Assembly (NCBI RefSeq): GCF_040681875.1
Contig: NZ_JBFAZP010000006.1
Location: 496,001 to 560,000, forward strand
Length of the DNA: 64,000 nt
DNA from: Longispora sp040681875
GTDB lineage: Bacteria; Actinomycetota; Actinomycetes; Mycobacteriales; Micromonosporaceae
Direction of reading: 5' to 3'
Shown: in pieces, positions 40,950 to 49,565 of the stretch
Position numbering within the stretch: the first letter of the stretch is position 1
Layout: the number at the start of each line of letters is the position of its first letter
Translations under genes and position numbers: made by a program
Notes under the pieces: model-generated
The model's input: the letters and a program-made list of their open reading frames with translations, nothing else
Told to the model about the DNA's origin: nothing
The model's database searches: none

Positions 40950-42053
40950 GTGACTGAAACCCCCACGCTCGCGGAAGCGTTCACCACGGCCGCCGACGGC
41001 CGGTTCACGATGGGCGGCTCCCCCCGCTATGTGGCCCTGGCCCGGGCCGTCGCGGCGGATCCGGCCCTCGCGGCGCCGTTGGGCTCCGGCGAGGTCGCGC
41101 CGGCGCACCCGCCCCTGTTGTTCTCCGCAGTGCAGTGCGTGGTGCGCACGGTCGGGCATCCGCTCGCCGACTACTACCCCACCCTCGGCGGCACCCGCGA
41201 ACCCGACGCCGGCCTGGTCGAGGCGTTCGCCGACCTGGTCGCTGCGCACGGCGACCGGCTGGCCGCGCTGTGCGCCGACGCCAAGCCCCGCAGCAACGAC
41301 CCGTCGATCGCCGCGATCATCCGGCCGGCGCTGGGCCGGGCGGCCGTCGCCGCCGGGGGCAGGCCGCTGGCCCTCGTGGAGATGGGCTCGGCGGCAGGCC
41401 TGACCCTCCTGCCCGATTTCTATGACTATGACTACTACCCGGCGTCGACCGGCCCCTCCGGGGTGACCGGCGCGGGAGCGGTCACCCTCGGGTGCGAGAT
41501 CCGCGGCGAGGTCCCCGGGCACGCCGAGTTGGACATCGCGCGGCGGATCGCCCTGGAGCTGGACCCGATCCGGCACGACGACCCGGCCGCGGTGCGCTGG
41601 CTGCTGTCCGGGATCTGGCCCGAGCGCACCGCCGAACTCGCCCGGGTCACCGCGGGTCTCGCCGCGCTGGACGCCGCCACGATCGACTGGCGGGCCGGCG
41701 ACTTCTTCGAACAGCTGCCCGGGGCCCTGGCCGACATCCCGCCCGACGAGCTGCCCGTCGTGTACGGCTCCAGCGTCCTCTGCTGTCAGAAGGACCGGCG
41801 CGCAGAGCTCCCGGCGCTGCTCGCGGCGGCGGGGCGCGACCTGGTGTGGATCACCAAGGAGCACCCCGAACACGCGCTCGCGCTCGTCACCGACGACCCC
41901 AACCCCTTCGAGGGCGATCACACGGTGGTACTGACGTCCGTCACCTACGCGGCGGGCCGGATCACCGAGGTCGTGGCGCTCGCCGAGGTCGACCCGTGGG
42001 GCCGGTGGCTCGACTGGCGGCCCACCGTCATGCGCCCACGGTCAGTCGGCTGA
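40950..42053 (+). CDS. DUF2332 family protein
   Basis: A 367-residue protein of the DUF2332 family. Characteristic segments are SPRYVALARAVAADP near 28-42, PPLLFSAVQCVVRT near 55-68 with the following HPLADYYPTLGG, and LALVEMGSAAGLTLLPDFYDY near 132-152. The last has the look of a Rossmann-like methyltransferase motif I (E-x-G-x-A-A-G). Function unproven in the family; SAM binding is plausible. Its 3' end overlaps the convergent aminotransferase gene by 26 bp. Confidence 0.88.
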   Translation: MTETPTLAEAFTTAADGRFTMGGSPRYVALARAVAADPALAAPLGSGEVAPAHPPLLFSAVQCVVRTVGHPLADYYPTLGGTREPDAGLVEAFADLVAAHGDRLAALCADAKPRSNDPSIAAIIRPALGRAAVAAGGRPLALVEMGSAAGLTLLPDFYDYDYYPASTGPSGVTGAGAVTLGCEIRGEVPGHAELDIARRIALELDPIRHDDPAAVRWLLSGIWPERTAELARVTAGLAALDAATIDWRAGDFFEQLPGALADIPPDELPVVYGSSVLCCQKDRRAELPALLAAAGRDLVWITKEHPEHALALVTDDPNPFEGDHTVVLTSVTYAAGRITEVVALAEVDPWGRWLDWRPTVMRPRSVG

Positions 42054-43446
42054 CCGCCTCGGCCAGGACCTCCGGCTTCTTGCAGAACGCGAACCGGACC
42101 AGGCGGCGGCCCGCCTCGACGTCGTCGTAGAACACCTGGGTCGGCACGGCCACCACCCCGCTGCGTTCCGGCAGCGCGCGGCAGAACTCCACGCCGTCGA
42201 CGCCGCCGAGCGGGGTGATGTCCGCCGTCACGAAGTACGTGCCCTCGGCCCGGCGGACGTCGAACCCCGCCTTGCGCAGCCCCTCCGACAGCGCGTCCCG
42301 CTTGGCGCGCAACTCGTCGCGGAAGCCCCGGTAGTAGCCGTCCGGCAGGGCCAGGGCCACCGCGACGGCCGGCTGGAACGGGCCCGCGTTGACGAACGTG
42401 AGGAACTGCTTGACCCGCAGGACCGCCGACACCAGCGGGGCGGGGCCGCACACCCAGCCGACCTTCCAGCCGGTGCAGGAGAACGTCTTGCCGGCCGAGG
42501 AGATCTGCAGGGTGCGGTCCCGCATGCCCGGGAAGCCGGCCAGGGGCAGGTGCTCGCCGTCGAACACCAGGTGCTCGTAGACCTCGTCGCAGACCGCGAT
42601 CACGTCGTGCTCGACGCACAGTTCGCTGATCAGGGTCAGTTCGGCGCGGGTGAACACCTTGCCGGTCGGGTTGTGCGGGGAGTTCAAGAGCACCAGACGG
42701 GTACGCGGGGAGAAGGCCGCGCGCAGCTCGTCCGGGTCGAACGCGTAACCGGCACCGGGGTCGCCCTCGGGGCCGGCCGCGCCGAGGAAGGTGTCCTCGA
42801 CGCCGGGGCCGGAGGCGTCGGTCGGGTGACCGGTGGGGCCGGAGTCGGCGGCCGGGTGACCGGTGGGGCCCGGAGCGGAGTCGCCGGTCGGGTGACCCGT
42901 GGTGCCGGCCGCCGTGGTGAAGGTCGGGTGGCCGGCGATGGCTGCCGTGCCGGTGTTCCCGGTGCCGGTCGACGTGGCGGTGGCCTTGGCGGCGGGGCCG
43001 GCGGTGGTGGTGGTGGTGGGGCGGAGGGTGACCGGGCGGCGGACGGCGCCGGCCAGCGCGATCGAGGCCGCGTAGGAGTCGTAGTACGGCTCGAAGCAGA
43101 TCACCTCGTCGCCGGCCTCGCACAGCCCCAGGATCGACGCCGCGATCGCCTCGGTCGCCCCGGCGGTGACGAGGACCTCGCCGTCCGGGTCGTACTCCAG
43201 CCCCCAGAACCGGCGCTGGTGCTCCGCGATGGCGGCCCGCAGGGCGGGCACCCCGGGCCCCGGCGGGTACTGGTTGTGTCCACCGAGGATCGCCGCCCGG
43301 GCCGCCTCGAGCATCTCGGCGGGGCCGTCGGTGTCGGGGAAGCCCTGGCCGAGGTTGACGGCACCGGTGCGGGCGGCCAGCGCGGACATCTCCGCGAAGA
43401 TCGTGGTGCCGAACGGACGCATGCGCTCGACCAGAGGGTCAGTCAT
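42028..43446 (-). CDS. Class I/II PLP-dependent aminotransferase with low-complexity insert
   Basis: A 472-residue fold-type-I aminotransferase. VNLGQGFPDTDGP, VLVTAGATEAIAA, LNSPHNPTGKVF, VCDEVYEHLVFDG and SSAGKTFSCTGWKVGWV (PLP lysine) are all intact, as in the methionine/kynurenine/DapC-like group. A Thr/Gly/Pro/His-rich insert of about 85 residues (about 144-230, with repeated GPTGHP) interrupts the region between VTLRP and YAFDPDELRAAF, a loop near the substrate domain. It ends convergently inside the DUF2332 gene. Donor and acceptor are unknown. Confidence 0.9.
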   Translation of the reverse strand: MTDPLVERMRPFGTTIFAEMSALAARTGAVNLGQGFPDTDGPAEMLEAARAAILGGHNQYPPGPGVPALRAAIAEHQRRFWGLEYDPDGEVLVTAGATEAIAASILGLCEAGDEVICFEPYYDSYAASIALAGAVRRPVTLRPTTTTTAGPAAKATATSTGTGNTGTAAIAGHPTFTTAAGTTGHPTGDSAPGPTGHPAADSGPTGHPTDASGPGVEDTFLGAAGPEGDPGAGYAFDPDELRAAFSPRTRLVLLNSPHNPTGKVFTRAELTLISELCVEHDVIAVCDEVYEHLVFDGEHLPLAGFPGMRDRTLQISSAGKTFSCTGWKVGWVCGPAPLVSAVLRVKQFLTFVNAGPFQPAVAVALALPDGYYRGFRDELRAKRDALSEGLRKAGFDVRRAEGTYFVTADITPLGGVDGVEFCRALPERSGVVAVPTQVFYDDVEAGRRLVRFAFCKKPEVLAEAVSRLTVGA

Positions 43447-43523
43447 GCCGCAAAGCCTAGGGCGTCCGACCCGGCGAAAGCGAGCACACCGGACCCTCGC
43501 CCCACGCGTTGCCGGGTAGTTGT

Positions 43524-43561
43524 GTTCCGCGACCCGGCAGGGGGGTGCCGGGTCGCGGAAC
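43524..43561. terminator. Perfect 16-bp hairpin between aminotransferase and HEPN genes
   Basis: GTTCCGCGACCCGGCA (43524-43539) and TGCCGGGTCGCGGAAC (43546-43561) are perfect complements around a G6 loop. It lies about 105 nt past the stop of the minus-strand HEPN-type gene and 78 nt upstream of the aminotransferase start. Probably a T-less actinobacterial terminator. The rest of the 43447-43665 spacer shows nothing else. Confidence 0.6.
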
Positions 43562-43665
43562 CAGCAGGCGCGTCGCCGCCGACGGGGGGATTGCCGACGA
43601 CGGGCGCCGGGCCCCGGTCGGAGCCGACGCAGTGGCGCGGCCCCGGACGGGGACGTGGTGGCCGG

Positions 43666-44097
43666 TCAGGCCGCCCTGGGCAGGGCGGTCGCGGACCGGT
43701 AACTCAGGGCGAGCGCGTCGGCGACGATCGCCACGAAGCGCTCGGCCTCCACCATGAGCCGCTCGGACTCCTGGTGGGTGACCGCGCCGGGGACCCCGGC
43801 CTCGGCGATGGCCCGGCGGCGGGCGCCGGCGGCGAACAGGGCCGCCCAGTCGGACAACTCGGGCGCGACGAGGGTGAGCAGACCCCAGACGCTGGTCGGG
43901 CGGCCCCGGCCACCGGGGGCCGGCCGGGCCCTGGCGGCCACGACGGCGGCCGCCGCGCGCAGGGCGGCGAGATGGGCGGTGGCGTAGCGCTCCTCGTCGG
44001 TGCTGGCGGCAGCGGCCTCGGCCAACCCCTTGCGGGCCAGCGCGAACAGCTCCAGCGGCGTGCGCTGCGGGAAGGCGTGTGCCGGGATCGTCAGCAT
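43666..44097 (-). CDS. HEPN-domain protein (SAV_6107-like), SOS-regulated
   Basis: A 143-residue helical protein resembling the SAV_6107 HEPN-like family of actinobacteria. Helices are ELFALARKGLAEAAAASTDE, ERYATAHLAALRAAAAVVAA and SVWGLLTLVAPELSDWAALF, and a last one near 110-135. The HEPN Rx4-6H RNase motif is not evident, so ribonuclease activity is doubtful. The ATG at 44097 has GGAGGA 7 nt upstream. A perfect LexA box 35 nt before the start indicates induction by DNA damage. In streptomycetes the family lies near metF and DNA polymerase IV genes, similar to this neighbourhood. Confidence 0.75.
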   Translation of the reverse strand: MLTIPAHAFPQRTPLELFALARKGLAEAAAASTDEERYATAHLAALRAAAAVVAARARPAPGGRGRPTSVWGLLTLVAPELSDWAALFAAGARRRAIAEAGVPGAVTHQESERLMVEAERFVAIVADALALSYRSATALPRAA

Positions 44098-44132
44098 GCG
44101 GAATCCTCCAGCCGGTCGAACCGCGTGCATGT

Positions 44133-44148
44133 TCGAACTCTTGTTCGA
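44133..44148. promoter_or_regulatory. LexA (SOS) box
   Basis: TCGAAC-TCTT-GTTCGA is an exact match to the actinobacterial LexA consensus TCGAAC-N4-GTTCGA; the dyad extends to TTCGAAC and GTTCGAA (44132-44149). It lies 35 nt upstream of the minus-strand HEPN-type gene. No other such box was seen in the window. Confidence 0.88.
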
Positions 44149-44360
44149 ATAGACGTAGAGTAGCGCTCTCCACACAGTGGACGCAACACCCATTCACCAT
44201 TCTTCAATTCGGGACAACAGCCCCCTTGCGGTCGATCTCCACACCGCGAACCAGCTCGGCCACCCGTCGGGGAGGGGTGTTCGGGGTGCGCGGGATGTGG
44301 AGGTGTCGGACAGATCACTCCGGTCGTCGTACCGGAAAACCGCTCTTTACAGTGGGAGCC

Positions 44361-45539
44361 ATGTCCCTGACCGCCACATCGACCCTCGTCGGTGGGTTCG
44401 TCCTCGCGATCCTCGTGGTGGCGGGCACGGTCACACTGTGGCGGCGCTGGCCGCGTCGGGGGCGCCTGGCGTTGCGGAGCGGCTCGCTGCTGCTGTCCCA
44501 GATCATGGTGGTGCTCTGCGTGGGCCTCGTGGTGAACCGGTCGGAGCAGCTCTACCCCACCCTGGAGACCCTGGTCAGTCCGCCGAAGGCCAAGCGGCAC
44601 GTGGCCGAGAGCGTCACCAGCGGCGGGCTCGACGAGTGGCTGCGGGCCCGGGCCCAGCAGGGCGCGAAGTCCGGGCTGGCGTTCCCCTGGCAGCCGGCGG
44701 GGGGCGGAAAGTGGCCGGTCGCGGAGCACCCGTCGATCAGCCTGCCGGCGCAGTACTTCCTGCAGCCCAACAGCCGGTTCCCCGTGATCGTCGCGTTCGG
44801 GCCGCCCGGGACGCCCGGCTGGTCGGACCCGCGCGCCGCCGGCCGCAACGGCGACCCGGCGATCGTCGTGTTCCTGCACCCGAGGACCCACGACGCCGCC
44901 TCCCTGCGGCTGCTCGGCGCGGAACTGCCGGAGGAACTGGCCCGCGACCTGCGCACCACCCCCGACCGGTGGTCCACGGTCGGCGTCGGGAAGTACGGGG
45001 TCGCGGCGCTGGACCTGGCCCGCCGGCACCCGGAGCGGTACCGGTCGGCGGCCGCCGTCACCCCGCCCGCCCCGGCCGAGCTGGCCGCCCCGGCGAAGGC
45101 GCTCGCGGCGATGAACAGCCCGGTGGCCGTGTTCCTCGCGCCCGGCGTGGCGGTGCCGCCCGGCGTTCCCGTGCCCTCGGCGGCCGGCAGCACGAGCCCG
45201 GGCGGCCCACCGTCCACGGGCAGCACCCCCGGCCCGGGCGGCTCGGCCCACCCGGGTGCCACGGCGAACCCGACCGGCACCCCGCACCCGGGCACCGCGA
45301 AACCGACGGCCACCGCCTCCCCCAACACGCGTCTCTCCCCCAAGCACGCCGACCCGCTGGCGACGGCCCTGCGCTGGGCGGCGGCCCAGCTCCCGGCCGC
45401 CCTCGACCCGGCGCAGACGGCCGGCCAGGTCAGCACGTCCACGACCACGTCACCGACGCCCACCCCCGGCGCGTCGTCCTCGCCCCGGCCGCCGGCCACC
45501 CCGAGCCGGCCCCCGGCGGCCCCCGGGAACCGGCGATGA
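44361..45539 (+). CDS. Membrane-anchored esterase-like protein lacking the nucleophile
   Basis: A 392-residue protein. Two to three membrane helices occupy residues 1-65 (LVGGFVLAILVVAGTVTLW, LLLSQIMVVLCVGLVV), and an alpha/beta-hydrolase-like domain of the esterase D type spans about 120-260. Where the next gene has GFSTGG, this one has VGVGKYGVAALDLARRHPER, so the nucleophilic Ser is absent. The tail (about 275-392) is Pro/Gly/Ser/Thr-rich and disordered. ATGA overlap with the intact paralogue suggests a predicted pseudoenzyme partner. A GGGAG site precedes the ATG. Function unknown. Confidence 0.75.
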   Translation: MSLTATSTLVGGFVLAILVVAGTVTLWRRWPRRGRLALRSGSLLLSQIMVVLCVGLVVNRSEQLYPTLETLVSPPKAKRHVAESVTSGGLDEWLRARAQQGAKSGLAFPWQPAGGGKWPVAEHPSISLPAQYFLQPNSRFPVIVAFGPPGTPGWSDPRAAGRNGDPAIVVFLHPRTHDAASLRLLGAELPEELARDLRTTPDRWSTVGVGKYGVAALDLARRHPERYRSAAAVTPPAPAELAAPAKALAAMNSPVAVFLAPGVAVPPGVPVPSAAGSTSPGGPPSTGSTPGPGGSAHPGATANPTGTPHPGTAKPTATASPNTRLSPKHADPLATALRWAAAQLPAALDPAQTAGQVSTSTTTSPTPTPGASSSPRPPATPSRPPAAPGNRR

Positions 45540-46612
45540 CCCCCACGAGCCTGAGCCTGCAGCTGCTCACCATGGCGATCGCGGTCGCGACGACCGTCCT
45601 GGTCGCGTGGGCCTGGCCCCGGGCCCGCCGGGTGCGTTGGCTGATCCGTCCGGTGCTGCTCCTGCTGTGCGCGGTCACGGCGTTCTCCGTGGTCGGGGTG
45701 GCCGTCAACCGGATCATGTTCCTGGCCCCGACCTGGGGGCACGTGCTCGGCGACCGCGACGCCGCCGCCGTGCCGTCCGGCGGTGACGACGGGACCGCGC
45801 CGCCCACCGCCGCGCCCGGGCAGAGCCGGATGGAGCAGTTCACGCCCGCGCCGGGGAAGGCGGGCATCGCGCTGCCGGTGGTGGTGTACCTGCCGCCGGG
45901 CTACGACCAGTCCGACAACGTGCGGTACCCGGTGATCACGGCCTACGCGGGCTACCCGGGCACGCCGAACACGTGGGTGTCCGGCACCGGGGCGCAGAAG
46001 ATGCTCGACGCCGAGATCGCCGCGCACCGGATGGCCCCGACCGTCGTGATCTACCCGACCATGCACCCTGATCCCAAGTGGGACAGCGAGTGCGTGAACG
46101 CCGAGGGCGGGCCGCAGTTCGACACGTATCTGACCGAGGACGTGCCCGCCGCCGTGCAGAGCCGTTACCGGGTACGCGGGGACCGGGCCGCCTGGGGTGT
46201 GATCGGCTTCTCCACCGGCGGGTACTGCGCCGTGAACCACGTGCTGCGCCACCCCGACCGGTACGTCGCGGCCGGCAGCATCGCGGGGTACTTCAAGCCG
46301 TTGCCGGGCGGCGCGGGCGGCACCCAGGACCTGTTCAAGGGGAACGAGCGGGCCCGCCAGGAGAACTCCCCGCTGTGGCGGATCCAGAACGCGCCGGTCC
46401 CCGACGTCGACATCTGGTTCGGGTCGGCCAACGACGACAAGAACGCGATGGCGGGGATCCGGGAGTTCGCGCCGCACGTCAGGGCCCCGGTCCGGTTCAC
46501 GACGGCGTTCATCCCGGTGGGCGGGCACACGCTTTCCGCCTGGCTCGTCCTGATCCCGTCGGCACTCAACTGGCTCTCGGCCCGGCTTGCCGCGCCGCAG
46601 ACCTTGTCCTAA
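45536..46612 (+). CDS. Membrane-anchored esterase (esterase D/antigen 85-like fold)
   Basis: A 358-residue alpha/beta-hydrolase with two or three amino-terminal membrane helices (within about 8-70) and an external catalytic domain. VVVYLPPGYDQSDNVRYPVI starts the fold, GVIGFSTGGYCAVNHVL holds the nucleophile elbow (Ser about residue 222), and VGGHTLSAW carries the likely His. The domain is like that of mycolyltransferase/antigen-85-type esterases and of MFS-esterase D hydrolases. It is coupled to the degenerate paralogue by ATGA. A cell-envelope acyl substrate is plausible. Confidence 0.85.
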   Translation: MTPTSLSLQLLTMAIAVATTVLVAWAWPRARRVRWLIRPVLLLLCAVTAFSVVGVAVNRIMFLAPTWGHVLGDRDAAAVPSGGDDGTAPPTAAPGQSRMEQFTPAPGKAGIALPVVVYLPPGYDQSDNVRYPVITAYAGYPGTPNTWVSGTGAQKMLDAEIAAHRMAPTVVIYPTMHPDPKWDSECVNAEGGPQFDTYLTEDVPAAVQSRYRVRGDRAAWGVIGFSTGGYCAVNHVLRHPDRYVAAGSIAGYFKPLPGGAGGTQDLFKGNERARQENSPLWRIQNAPVPDVDIWFGSANDDKNAMAGIREFAPHVRAPVRFTTAFIPVGGHTLSAWLVLIPSALNWLSARLAAPQTLS

Positions 46613-46631
46613 TGCGCCAAGATACGTACCT

Positions 46632-47198
46632 ATGCCACTCATCCACTGGGGACCCGACGATCTCCTGCACCGCCTCGACGACGTCCTGGCCGTGTACGGG
46701 GCGGCGATGGCGTACCCGAGGGACCTGATCTTCTCCCGGCGCAGCTTCGTCGCCAGCCACGCCGGCCGGCCGGGCTTCCGGGCCGTGGCCACCCTCGACG
46801 ACGACGGCTCGCTGCTCGGCTTCGGCTACGGGTACACGTCCAGCCCCGGCCAGTGGTGGCACGAGCAGGTGCGCGGCGCGCTGCCCCGGCCGGTGTACCA
46901 CGGCTGGATGGACGACTGCTTCGAACTGGTGGAGCTGCACGTGGCCCCCGGCGCGCAGGGGCACGGCAGCGGGCACCGGCAGCTGGTGGCACTGCTCACC
47001 GGGGTGCCGCGCGGCACGGTGCTGCTGTCCACGCCCGAGGTGCCCCGGGAGGCGTCGAGGGCCTGGCGGCTGTACCGGCGGCTCGGGTTCCTCGACGTGC
47101 TGCGCGACTTCCACTTCCCCGGGGACGAGCGGCCGTTCGCCGTGTTGGGGCGGTCGCTGCCGCTGGACCGGGGCGACGAGTCTGGTCGGAGCGCATAG
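46632..47198 (+). CDS. GNAT-fold acetyltransferase
   Basis: A 188-residue GNAT-like protein, 19 nt after the esterase. The fold is seen in FRAVATLDDDGSLLGFGYGY (beta 2-3), FELVELHVAPGAQGHGSGHRQ (beta 4 and the acetyl-CoA loop, Q-G-x-G-S/G-x) near residues 97-117, and ASRAWRLYRRLGFLDVLRDF near 140-159. A WW-containing loop (SPGQWWHEQV) between beta 3 and 4 is unusual. Substrate unknown. It may be the third gene of the esterase operon. Confidence 0.85.
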   Translation: MPLIHWGPDDLLHRLDDVLAVYGAAMAYPRDLIFSRRSFVASHAGRPGFRAVATLDDDGSLLGFGYGYTSSPGQWWHEQVRGALPRPVYHGWMDDCFELVELHVAPGAQGHGSGHRQLVALLTGVPRGTVLLSTPEVPREASRAWRLYRRLGFLDVLRDFHFPGDERPFAVLGRSLPLDRGDESGRSA

Positions 47199-47317
47199 CG
47201 GGCCCGGGTGGGAGGCCTGATCACGGCACACGATGGGGCCGGGGCAACGTGGGCGGTTCGCCTTCCGGGTGGGCGCCCGGGTCCGCGCGGGTCCCGGTAC
47301 CCCGATGAAGGGGTTCG

Positions 47318-48004
47318 TCAGCCGAGGGAGCGGCGGACCGACGTGAAGACGTGGGTCAGGCCGAGGACGGCGACGAGCAGCCAGACCGCCCCGACCAGGG
47401 CCGCCGCGCCCCGGGCCAGGGTCTCGGAGGCCGCACCGGCCAGTCCACACAGGATCAGGCCCAGCGCGACGGTCGCGATCCGGGGGCCGCGTTCGCCGAG
47501 CACGGAACCCTCGACGAGGACGACGCCGGTCTCGGCCGTCCGGGTCCGCAGGTACTCCTGGAGCCAGGTCAGCGCGCCGCACGCCACGATCAGCACGCCC
47601 GGCGCGCCCAGCAGCCACAACGCGCCCAGCCAGGCCGCCTCGGACAACCGCTCGACCAGGGCCGCGTACACGTAGCCGATCCGGGTGATCCGCTCTGTGA
47701 GCACCGCCAGCGCGCGGCTGACCGCGTCGGTGACGACCGCGAGCAGCACCGCCGCCCCCGCGCCGAGGGTCCACCAGCCGCCGACGGCCGCGAACGCCGG
47801 CACGGCCAGGCTCAGGACCAGGCTCGCGGCGAGCAGGTTGCCGGGGGCGGCGCCGAGCCGGGCCAGCGGGCGGGCCAGGGCGTAGGACACCCGGAGCCAG
47901 CCACGGAACGGTTGCGGGGTCGTCCTCGGATCGACCCCGTGCAGCGACGCCCAGCGTGCCGCGTAACCGTCCCAGCCCAGCGTCGTCAGCTCAACAACCC
48001 CCAT
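47318..48004 (-). CDS. CDP-alcohol phosphatidyltransferase-like membrane protein (degenerate motif)
   Basis: A 228-residue protein with about six membrane helices. A central part, AVLLAVVTDAVSRALAVLTERI followed by YVYAALVERLSEAAWLG (in segments), has the spacing of the CDP-alcohol transferase motif, but several catalytic Asp and Gly positions are replaced, so activity is doubtful. Related domains occur in the actinobacterial DUF5941 context. It begins inside the 3' end of the SIMPL gene (19-bp overlap), so it is probably co-transcribed with it. Family assignment tentative. Confidence 0.55.
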   Translation of the reverse strand: MGVVELTTLGWDGYAARWASLHGVDPRTTPQPFRGWLRVSYALARPLARLGAAPGNLLAASLVLSLAVPAFAAVGGWWTLGAGAAVLLAVVTDAVSRALAVLTERITRIGYVYAALVERLSEAAWLGALWLLGAPGVLIVACGALTWLQEYLRTRTAETGVVLVEGSVLGERGPRIATVALGLILCGLAGAASETLARGAAALVGAVWLLVAVLGLTHVFTSVRRSLG

Positions 48005-48606
48005 CGCACCTCGACGGATGCCGAGATCTCCAGTTCACCGGCCTCCACGGACGGGCCGCCCCCGAAAGCCATGGCCCGCATCGCGTGCCCCGGGCCGGAA
48101 CCGCCGCCCTGACCCGCCTCGGAGACCGCCTCGACCACACCGAGTCGTCGCTCGGCCAGCTCAGCGTAACGCCGGGCCTTCGTTTTCGCGTCCTCGAAGG
48201 CCAGATCGCGCGCGCGTGTCTTCGCCTCGGCCGGGTCGTCCACGGCGAAGCTCAGGTCGTGCAGCCGGGCCGCGTCGCCCGCCGCTCCGATCGCCGCGCC
48301 CACGATGTCGCCGGCCGTACCCAGGTCGCGCAGCCGCGCGGTGAGCTGCTGGCTGGCCGTCCAGCCCTGCGGCGCGCCGTTGGGGCCGAACGCCTGGAAG
48401 ACCCGGGCGCCGGCGGTCTGCCGGTCGCGGTCGGGCACCCCGGAGCGCTTGAGCACGTCGTTGATGCTGTTCAGCGCGGCCGAGCAGCGGTCCAGCGCGG
48501 CCTGCACCGACGGGGCGGTGACCTCGGCCCCCAGGTTCGCCATCAGGACGTCCGGGGTGACCGGGACCCGGCCGACCCCGATGACCGTGACTCCGTCATG
48601 CCGCAT
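47986..48606 (-). CDS. SIMPL domain-containing protein
   Basis: A 206-residue protein of the SIMPL (DUF541) family. The hallmarks are VIGVGRVPVTPDVLMANLGAE near 8-28, the helix ALDRCSAALNSINDVLKRSG, and AFEDAKTKARRYAELAERRL near 143-162 followed by the last strand pair (GELEISASVEVRWGLLS). SIMPL domains form ring-like oligomers, and some are periplasmic; no signal peptide is visible here. The ATG overlaps the metF stop by 11 bp. Function unproven. Confidence 0.85.
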   Translation of the reverse strand: MRHDGVTVIGVGRVPVTPDVLMANLGAEVTAPSVQAALDRCSAALNSINDVLKRSGVPDRDRQTAGARVFQAFGPNGAPQGWTASQQLTARLRDLGTAGDIVGAAIGAAGDAARLHDLSFAVDDPAEAKTRARDLAFEDAKTKARRYAELAERRLGVVEAVSEAGQGGGSGPGHAMRAMAFGGGPSVEAGELEISASVEVRWGLLS

Positions 48607-49519
48607 GCGCACGCACCCCCGTGATGTTCTGCCACACCTCGCGGGTCGCCGTGGACCTGTTGAAGGTGATGAAGTGGATCCCCGGCGCGCCCTCGCGCAA
48701 CAGCCTCTGGCACAGCTCGCCGGCCTGGTCGATCCCGAGTCTACGGACGGCGGCCGGATCGTCGGCCACCTTCTCGAACTGCGCCGCCAACGCCGACGGG
48801 AACGGGGCCCCCGACAACTGGGCCGACTTGGCGATCGTGCCCATCGCGACGACCGGCATGATGCACGGCACGATCGGCGCGTCACAGCCGGCGGCGGCGA
48901 CCCGGTCGCGCAGCCGCAGGTAGTCGTCGGCGTCGAAGAACATCTGGGTGATGGCGAAGTCCGCGCCGGCCCGCATCTTGCGGACGAAGAACCTCGTGTC
49001 CTCCTCGATGTCCCGCGAGCGCGGGTGCTTGTACGGGAACGCGGCCACGCCCACGCTGAAGTCCCCGGCCTCCTTCACGAGGCGGACCAGGTCCTCCGCG
49101 TACAGCACGCCCTCGGGGTGCTTGATCCACTCGCCGTCGACGCCGGACTTCGGGTCGCCCCGGACCGCGAGGATGTTGCGGACCCCGGCGCCGGCCAGCC
49201 GGCCGACGACGTGCCGCAACTCGCGGACCGAGTGGTCCACGGCGGTCAGGTGCGCCATGGGCAACATCGTGGTCTCCGTGGCGAGCCGCTCCGTCACCTC
49301 CACGGTCAGGTCGCGGGTGGTGCCGCCGGCGCCGTACGTCACCGAGACGAACGACGGGCGCAGCTGCTCCAGTTCCCGGATCGTCTGCCACAGCACCTGC
49401 TCGCCCTCGGCGTTCCGCGGCGGGAAGAACTCGAACGAGAACGTCGGGTCGGGGTGCCGGATCAGGTCACCGATCGACGCCGGTCGTGCCGGGCGGAAGG
49501 ACGCGTTGTTGATTGCCAC
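48596..49519 (-). CDS. metF: 5,10-methylenetetrahydrofolate reductase
   Basis: A 307-residue FAD-dependent MTHFR that makes 5-methyl-THF for methionine synthesis. The TIM barrel has FSFEFFPPRNAEGE (catalytic Glu) near residues 27-40, VSVTYGAGGTTRD near 60-72, NILAVRGDPK near 115-124, and FAITQMFFDADDYLRL near 180-195. The GTG at 49519 gives the family length. In mycobacteria and streptomycetes metF also lies beside a polyprenyl synthase, as here. Confidence 0.96.
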   Translation of the reverse strand: MAINNASFRPARPASIGDLIRHPDPTFSFEFFPPRNAEGEQVLWQTIRELEQLRPSFVSVTYGAGGTTRDLTVEVTERLATETTMLPMAHLTAVDHSVRELRHVVGRLAGAGVRNILAVRGDPKSGVDGEWIKHPEGVLYAEDLVRLVKEAGDFSVGVAAFPYKHPRSRDIEEDTRFFVRKMRAGADFAITQMFFDADDYLRLRDRVAAAGCDAPIVPCIMPVVAMGTIAKSAQLSGAPFPSALAAQFEKVADDPAAVRRLGIDQAGELCQRLLREGAPGIHFITFNRSTATREVWQNITGVRAHAA

Positions 49520-49565
49520 GGTCGCCAGACTACTGGTGGCGGTGGGGGGAGTTGAAGAACCACCA

